Shown piece by piece: positions 4,470 to 6,475 of a DNA stretch of 6,475 nucleotides; positions within the stretch are counted from its first letter, which is position 1, and every line of letters begins with the position of its first letter. This DNA comes from an uncultured Micrococcales bacterium. GTDB taxonomy: Bacteria > Actinomycetota > Actinomycetes > Actinomycetales > Microbacteriaceae. A program made the position numbers and the translations under genes. The stretch spans positions 1 through 6,475 of the forward strand of contig CAIJWY010000191.1 of assembly GCA_903824455.1 (NCBI GenBank). Reading direction: 5' to 3'. Under the pieces are notes generated by a model. The model made no database searches. It had not been told where the DNA came from and saw only the letters and a program-made list of their open reading frames with translations.

Positions 4470-5693
4470 ATGGAAGATAAAAACCTGAACAAATTGCAAA
4501 AAGCAGTTGGCGCTAAAGTGCCAAACCTTACCGACGAAACAATTCTGGCCGGCATTGCCAAGCCGCGAACCAGCATTCGCAAGAACTTATGGCTCGGTCT
4601 GAGTGGTGTTGCGGTGGCAGCCACAGCAGTCTTTGCTGTAATGCCGAGCAACCCGGCTCCCCTTATCAACCTGGCTCAAAGCCAGCCTCAGCGCGAAGGT
4701 CTTGCCGGATCTAGCGATGCCAAGATGTCGATGTGGGTGGAATACGAATACGTTGCTGGCGCAGGGCTTTCTGATGAAGCCGGTTCCGGTCAGGTTTACC
4801 AACTGAAACTAAACGGCTCTCCAGAGGTGTTAGTGGAAAAGTTAGCCGCTCGTTTCGGCGTTGAGGGCAAACTAGCGAAAGAGACCTACGACGAGGGTAA
4901 GACCTACAACTATTTCTTTGGTAACAAGGCGAAGCCCGAAAATGCTAGCGTCTCGGTTTACTGGACCGGCACGGGCAGCTGGTACTTCGGCGACTACTCC
5001 AAGTTCTCGGAGAAAGTGAATTTGCCAACCAAGGCATCGGCACTGGCTACCGCACGTGAGATTTTCGCAGACACCGGTCTTGACGTGAGTGAAGATGCAA
5101 TCACCGTTACCAGCGGCGACTGGGGTATGGTTGCCCAGGCTAGTCTGCAGGTGAATGGTGAAGACACTGCACTCGAATGGATGGTTAACTGGGCTCCAAA
5201 CGGTGAAATCATCGGGGTGAGCGGACACAGCGTCTCGGTTGAAGCCAAAGGCACCTTTGGCACAATCTCAGCCAAGGATTCTGTGAAACGTCTAGGCGAC
5301 TGGCGCTACGGCGGATCTGGCGCCAGCAGCTACTACGGTGGCGGCATGGCCATGATGTCTCGCGGCGGAACTGTATCGACCGACGTTACCGAATCTGGCA
5401 CAGAGCCTTCGGTTGAACCAACCGAAGAGCCAACCGATACCCCTACGGCCCAGCCAACCGAAGAGCCAACCGTTGAACCAATTCCTGAGCCAACTCCGGA
5501 AAAGGTGGTAATGAAACTTGTGTCTTCGAAGAAAACACACCTGCTCATCTGGGATGCTAGCGGCGGTGCCTGGCTCGTTCCCGGCTTCATGCTGAAGAAC
5601 ACCGACGGCTGGTACAGCTCGGTGATTTCGTTAGTAGATGGAGTTATCGCGCTTCCGAAACTAGACTCCGGCGTAATGCCAATGGTGAAGTAG
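4470..5693 (+). CDS. Single-pass membrane protein with Pro-rich linker, putative anti-sigma/sensor partner of the ECF sigma factor
   Basis: This 407-residue protein has a short cytoplasmic tail (1-38, with TSIRK just before the membrane), one transmembrane helix (about 39-58), an outer domain (about 85-275), a Gly/Ser/Tyr-rich patch (276-300), a linker of PTEEPT-like repeats (312-344) and a C-terminal module of about 55 residues with HLLIWDASGGAWLVPGFML (357-375). No Cys is visible, so the zinc-binding anti-sigma domain (HxxxCxxC) of RsrA-like proteins is absent. Position 15 bp after the sigma gene, without a good SD, points to co-transcription and coupled translation, and actinobacterial ECF genes are often followed by such membrane proteins. 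The anti-sigma role is inferred from context: the tail could hold the sigma factor and the outer domain sense an envelope signal. It could instead be a target of the sigma factor. The product of either domain is unknown. Confidence 0.7.
   Translation: MEDKNLNKLQKAVGAKVPNLTDETILAGIAKPRTSIRKNLWLGLSGVAVAATAVFAVMPSNPAPLINLAQSQPQREGLAGSSDAKMSMWVEYEYVAGAGLSDEAGSGQVYQLKLNGSPEVLVEKLAARFGVEGKLAKETYDEGKTYNYFFGNKAKPENASVSVYWTGTGSWYFGDYSKFSEKVNLPTKASALATAREIFADTGLDVSEDAITVTSGDWGMVAQASLQVNGEDTALEWMVNWAPNGEIIGVSGHSVSVEAKGTFGTISAKDSVKRLGDWRYGGSGASSYYGGGMAMMSRGGTVSTDVTESGTEPSVEPTEEPTDTPTAQPTEEPTVEPIPEPTPEKVVMKLVSSKKTHLLIWDASGGAWLVPGFMLKNTDGWYSSVISLVDGVIALPKLDSGVMPMVK
5418..5472 (+). repeat. Short direct repeat encoding the PTEEPT linker
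   Basis: The 19-bp word CCAACCGAAGAGCCAACCG occurs at 5418-5436 and again at 5454-5472, identical and exactly 36 bp (12 codons) apart; GTTGAACCA also recurs nearby (5412-5420 and 5472-5480). It encodes the Pro/Thr/Glu-rich spacer of the membrane protein. Identical codon use points to recent duplication, and copy number may vary between strains without shifting the frame. Confidence 0.75.
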
Positions 5694-5695
5694 TT

Positions 5696-6391
5696 TTATC
5701 GCTGATTGGTAAACAGTTTGATGGCAGAGCCGTCGATCTCTATCTTGAGATTGGCGGCTTTTGCCATGTCTTCAAGGGTTTCGGCGCCTTGTAGAAATGC
5801 GCGAATGAACTGACCCTTAGCCTTCTTATTGAAGTGGTTCATGGCTTTGCCGGAATCGATGTCGTAGATCTCAACCGTTAGAGTTTCAAAGCTTTCTGGC
5901 ACAGGGGCAAGTTCGGCATACTGCTTCGAGCGAAGGTCTATCATTTGCTGACCTTCGAGCCGGTTCCAGGTGACGTCGTGGGAAGCAGACCAGTGTTGTT
6001 TGAGATTGAGACTGGGTACTTTGGAGTTTGCGGAAAACTTGTAATTCGGAATCAGGCTGGTGGCTGGGATAAGGCCGAACAGAGCCGATTGAATGAAGAG
6101 CGATTCCTTGGCACGTTCACGCTCTTCTTTGGTAAGAGTGTTGTGCTCGGTTGGAGTTCCCTTGAGACCGCGACCGTGAATTGCAGCGTAGAGAGTGCCG
6201 TTATAGCGGTCGATGGCAGGCATGGTTGGTGCCGATTGAAGATTTGGGTCAACCAGCTGTGCTTTCACGGCAGACTCGAACACGACTTCTCTGGCCGGTT
6301 GCATGGCCGCAAAGATCAGAGCCACCTTGTCGATACCGAGCGAGTCGCCGCCAAGTGCTTTCGACTCGGAAGGCGGCAAAAGGAAGAGCAT
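5696..6391 (-). CDS. yaaA: YaaA/UPF0246 (DUF328) family peroxide stress protein
   Basis: This 231-residue protein matches the YaaA family, whose E. coli member limits DNA and protein damage during hydrogen peroxide stress by lowering free iron and binds DNA. Landmarks are MLFLLPPSESK at the start (family: M.ILLSPSK), PAIDRYNGTLYAAI (58-71, family: A...FNG.VY.GL), YIQ/LFIQSALFGLIPATSLIPNY (about 98-117), MIDLRSKQYAELAP (150-163, family: NLAS.EY...), and HFNKKAKGQFIRAFL (186-200) before the C-terminal strands. Length is near the family norm of roughly 240-260. It is convergent with the membrane protein gene, only 2 bp between stop codons, and divergent from the adenosyltransferase gene. No SD precedes the ATG; a -10-like hexamer sits 6 nt upstream. 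Confidence 0.88.
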   Translation of the reverse strand: MLFLLPPSESKALGGDSLGIDKVALIFAAMQPAREVVFESAVKAQLVDPNLQSAPTMPAIDRYNGTLYAAIHGRGLKGTPTEHNTLTKEERERAKESLFIQSALFGLIPATSLIPNYKFSANSKVPSLNLKQHWSASHDVTWNRLEGQQMIDLRSKQYAELAPVPESFETLTVEIYDIDSGKAMNHFNKKAKGQFIRAFLQGAETLEDMAKAANLKIEIDGSAIKLFTNQR

Positions 6392-6397
6392 CTATCC

Positions 6398-6407
6398 AGC
6401 CTAAACT
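6398..6407. promoter_or_regulatory. Overlapping divergent -10 elements, probable bidirectional leaderless promoter
   Basis: On the plus strand TAAACT (6402-6407) ends 7 nt before the adenosyltransferase ATG at 6415. On the minus strand TAGGCT (6403-6398) ends 6 nt before the yaaA ATG at 6391. The two hexamers share the self-complementary TA at 6402-6403. The whole space between start codons is 23 bp, leaving no room for two separate promoters with 5' leaders, and no SD is seen on either side. Transcription starting at each A of ATG would make both mRNAs leaderless. Confidence 0.5.
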
Positions 6408-6414
6408 TGAGCGT

Positions 6415-6475
6415 ATGGTCAAACTCACCAAAATCTACACAAAAACTGGCGACGAAGGTTTCACCGGTCTCGGAG
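6415..6475 (+). CDS. PduO-type cob(I)alamin adenosyltransferase, N-terminus (partial)
   Basis: The first 20 codons, MVKLTKIYTKTGDEGFTGLG, are in the window and the gene runs off the right edge. The IYT.TGD.G.TGLG motif is the N-terminal ATP-binding signature of the PduO/MMAB family, which transfers the adenosyl group of ATP to cob(I)alamin to make coenzyme B12. The family usually has GTTGLG; here the first Thr is Phe (position 16). The bulk of the trimeric enzyme, including the later Arg/Asp active-site residues, is outside the window. No SD is present; TAAACT 7 nt upstream supports a leaderless start at 6415. Confidence 0.85.
   Translation, partial: MVKLTKIYTKTGDEGFTGLG

Noticed and set aside
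4872..5275. Minus-strand open frames of 118 and 93 codons inside the membrane protein gene
   Set aside because: They lie fully antisense to a gene with clear domain layout, overlap each other in different frames and have no recognisable motif or start signal.
5292..5602. Two long minus-strand open frames opposite the C-terminal part of the membrane protein gene
   Set aside because: Their Gly/Trp/Phe- or Ser/Val-rich repeats are only the reverse reading of the Pro/Thr/Glu linker codons; no SD and no recognisable domain.
5691..5698. Search for a bidirectional terminator between the convergent membrane protein and yaaA genes
   Set aside because: Only 2 bp separate the stop codons and I saw no GC-rich hairpin with flanking A/T tracts there.

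Overview
The window looks like a stretch of a small-genome, moderate-GC actinobacterium, most plausibly a Microbacteriaceae relative such as the freshwater Luna lineages (Rhodoluna/Aquiluna type). This rests on the gene families, the very short spacers, and several ATG starts with a TANNNT hexamer 6-7 nt upstream and no Shine-Dalgarno, as in leaderless actinobacterial transcripts. The genus is inference; nothing here proves it. No tRNA, rRNA, CRISPR array, transposase or recombinase was seen, and no gene-free stretch exceeds 150 bp.

Left part (1-1606): a minus-strand aldehyde dehydrogenase start (probable CoA-acylating methylmalonate/malonate-semialdehyde dehydrogenase) diverges from a plus-strand class III omega-aminotransferase. 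Together they would turn an omega-amino acid such as beta-alanine into a semialdehyde and then an acyl-CoA. Their shared 95-bp spacer holds an 8-bp direct repeat.

Middle island (1607-2935): two overlapping genes of unknown function, a small secreted Ser/Thr-rich beta protein and a small lipoprotein. They have lower GC (hand counts about 51% and 42%, against about 57% in the aminotransferase) and are flanked by the two largest intergenic gaps after the left spacer. This is the most accessory-looking and least explained part of the window.

DNA repair pair (2936-3942): an O6-alkylguanine-DNA alkyltransferase and a 3-methyladenine DNA glycosylase I overlap by one base (TAATG), a two-gene alkylation-repair operon. 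The alkyltransferase has Gly in place of the usual Pro before the active-site Cys.

Signalling pair (3969-5693): an ECF-type sigma factor is followed 15 bp later by a single-pass membrane protein with a short cytoplasmic tail, a large outer domain, a Pro/Thr/Glu-rich linker and a small C-terminal module. It is a candidate non-classical anti-sigma or sensor partner.

Right part (5696-6475): a YaaA/UPF0246 peroxide-stress protein on the minus strand diverges from the start of a PduO-type cob(I)alamin adenosyltransferase. Only 23 bp separate the two start codons, and two -10-like hexamers on opposite strands overlap there, suggesting a minimal bidirectional leaderless promoter.
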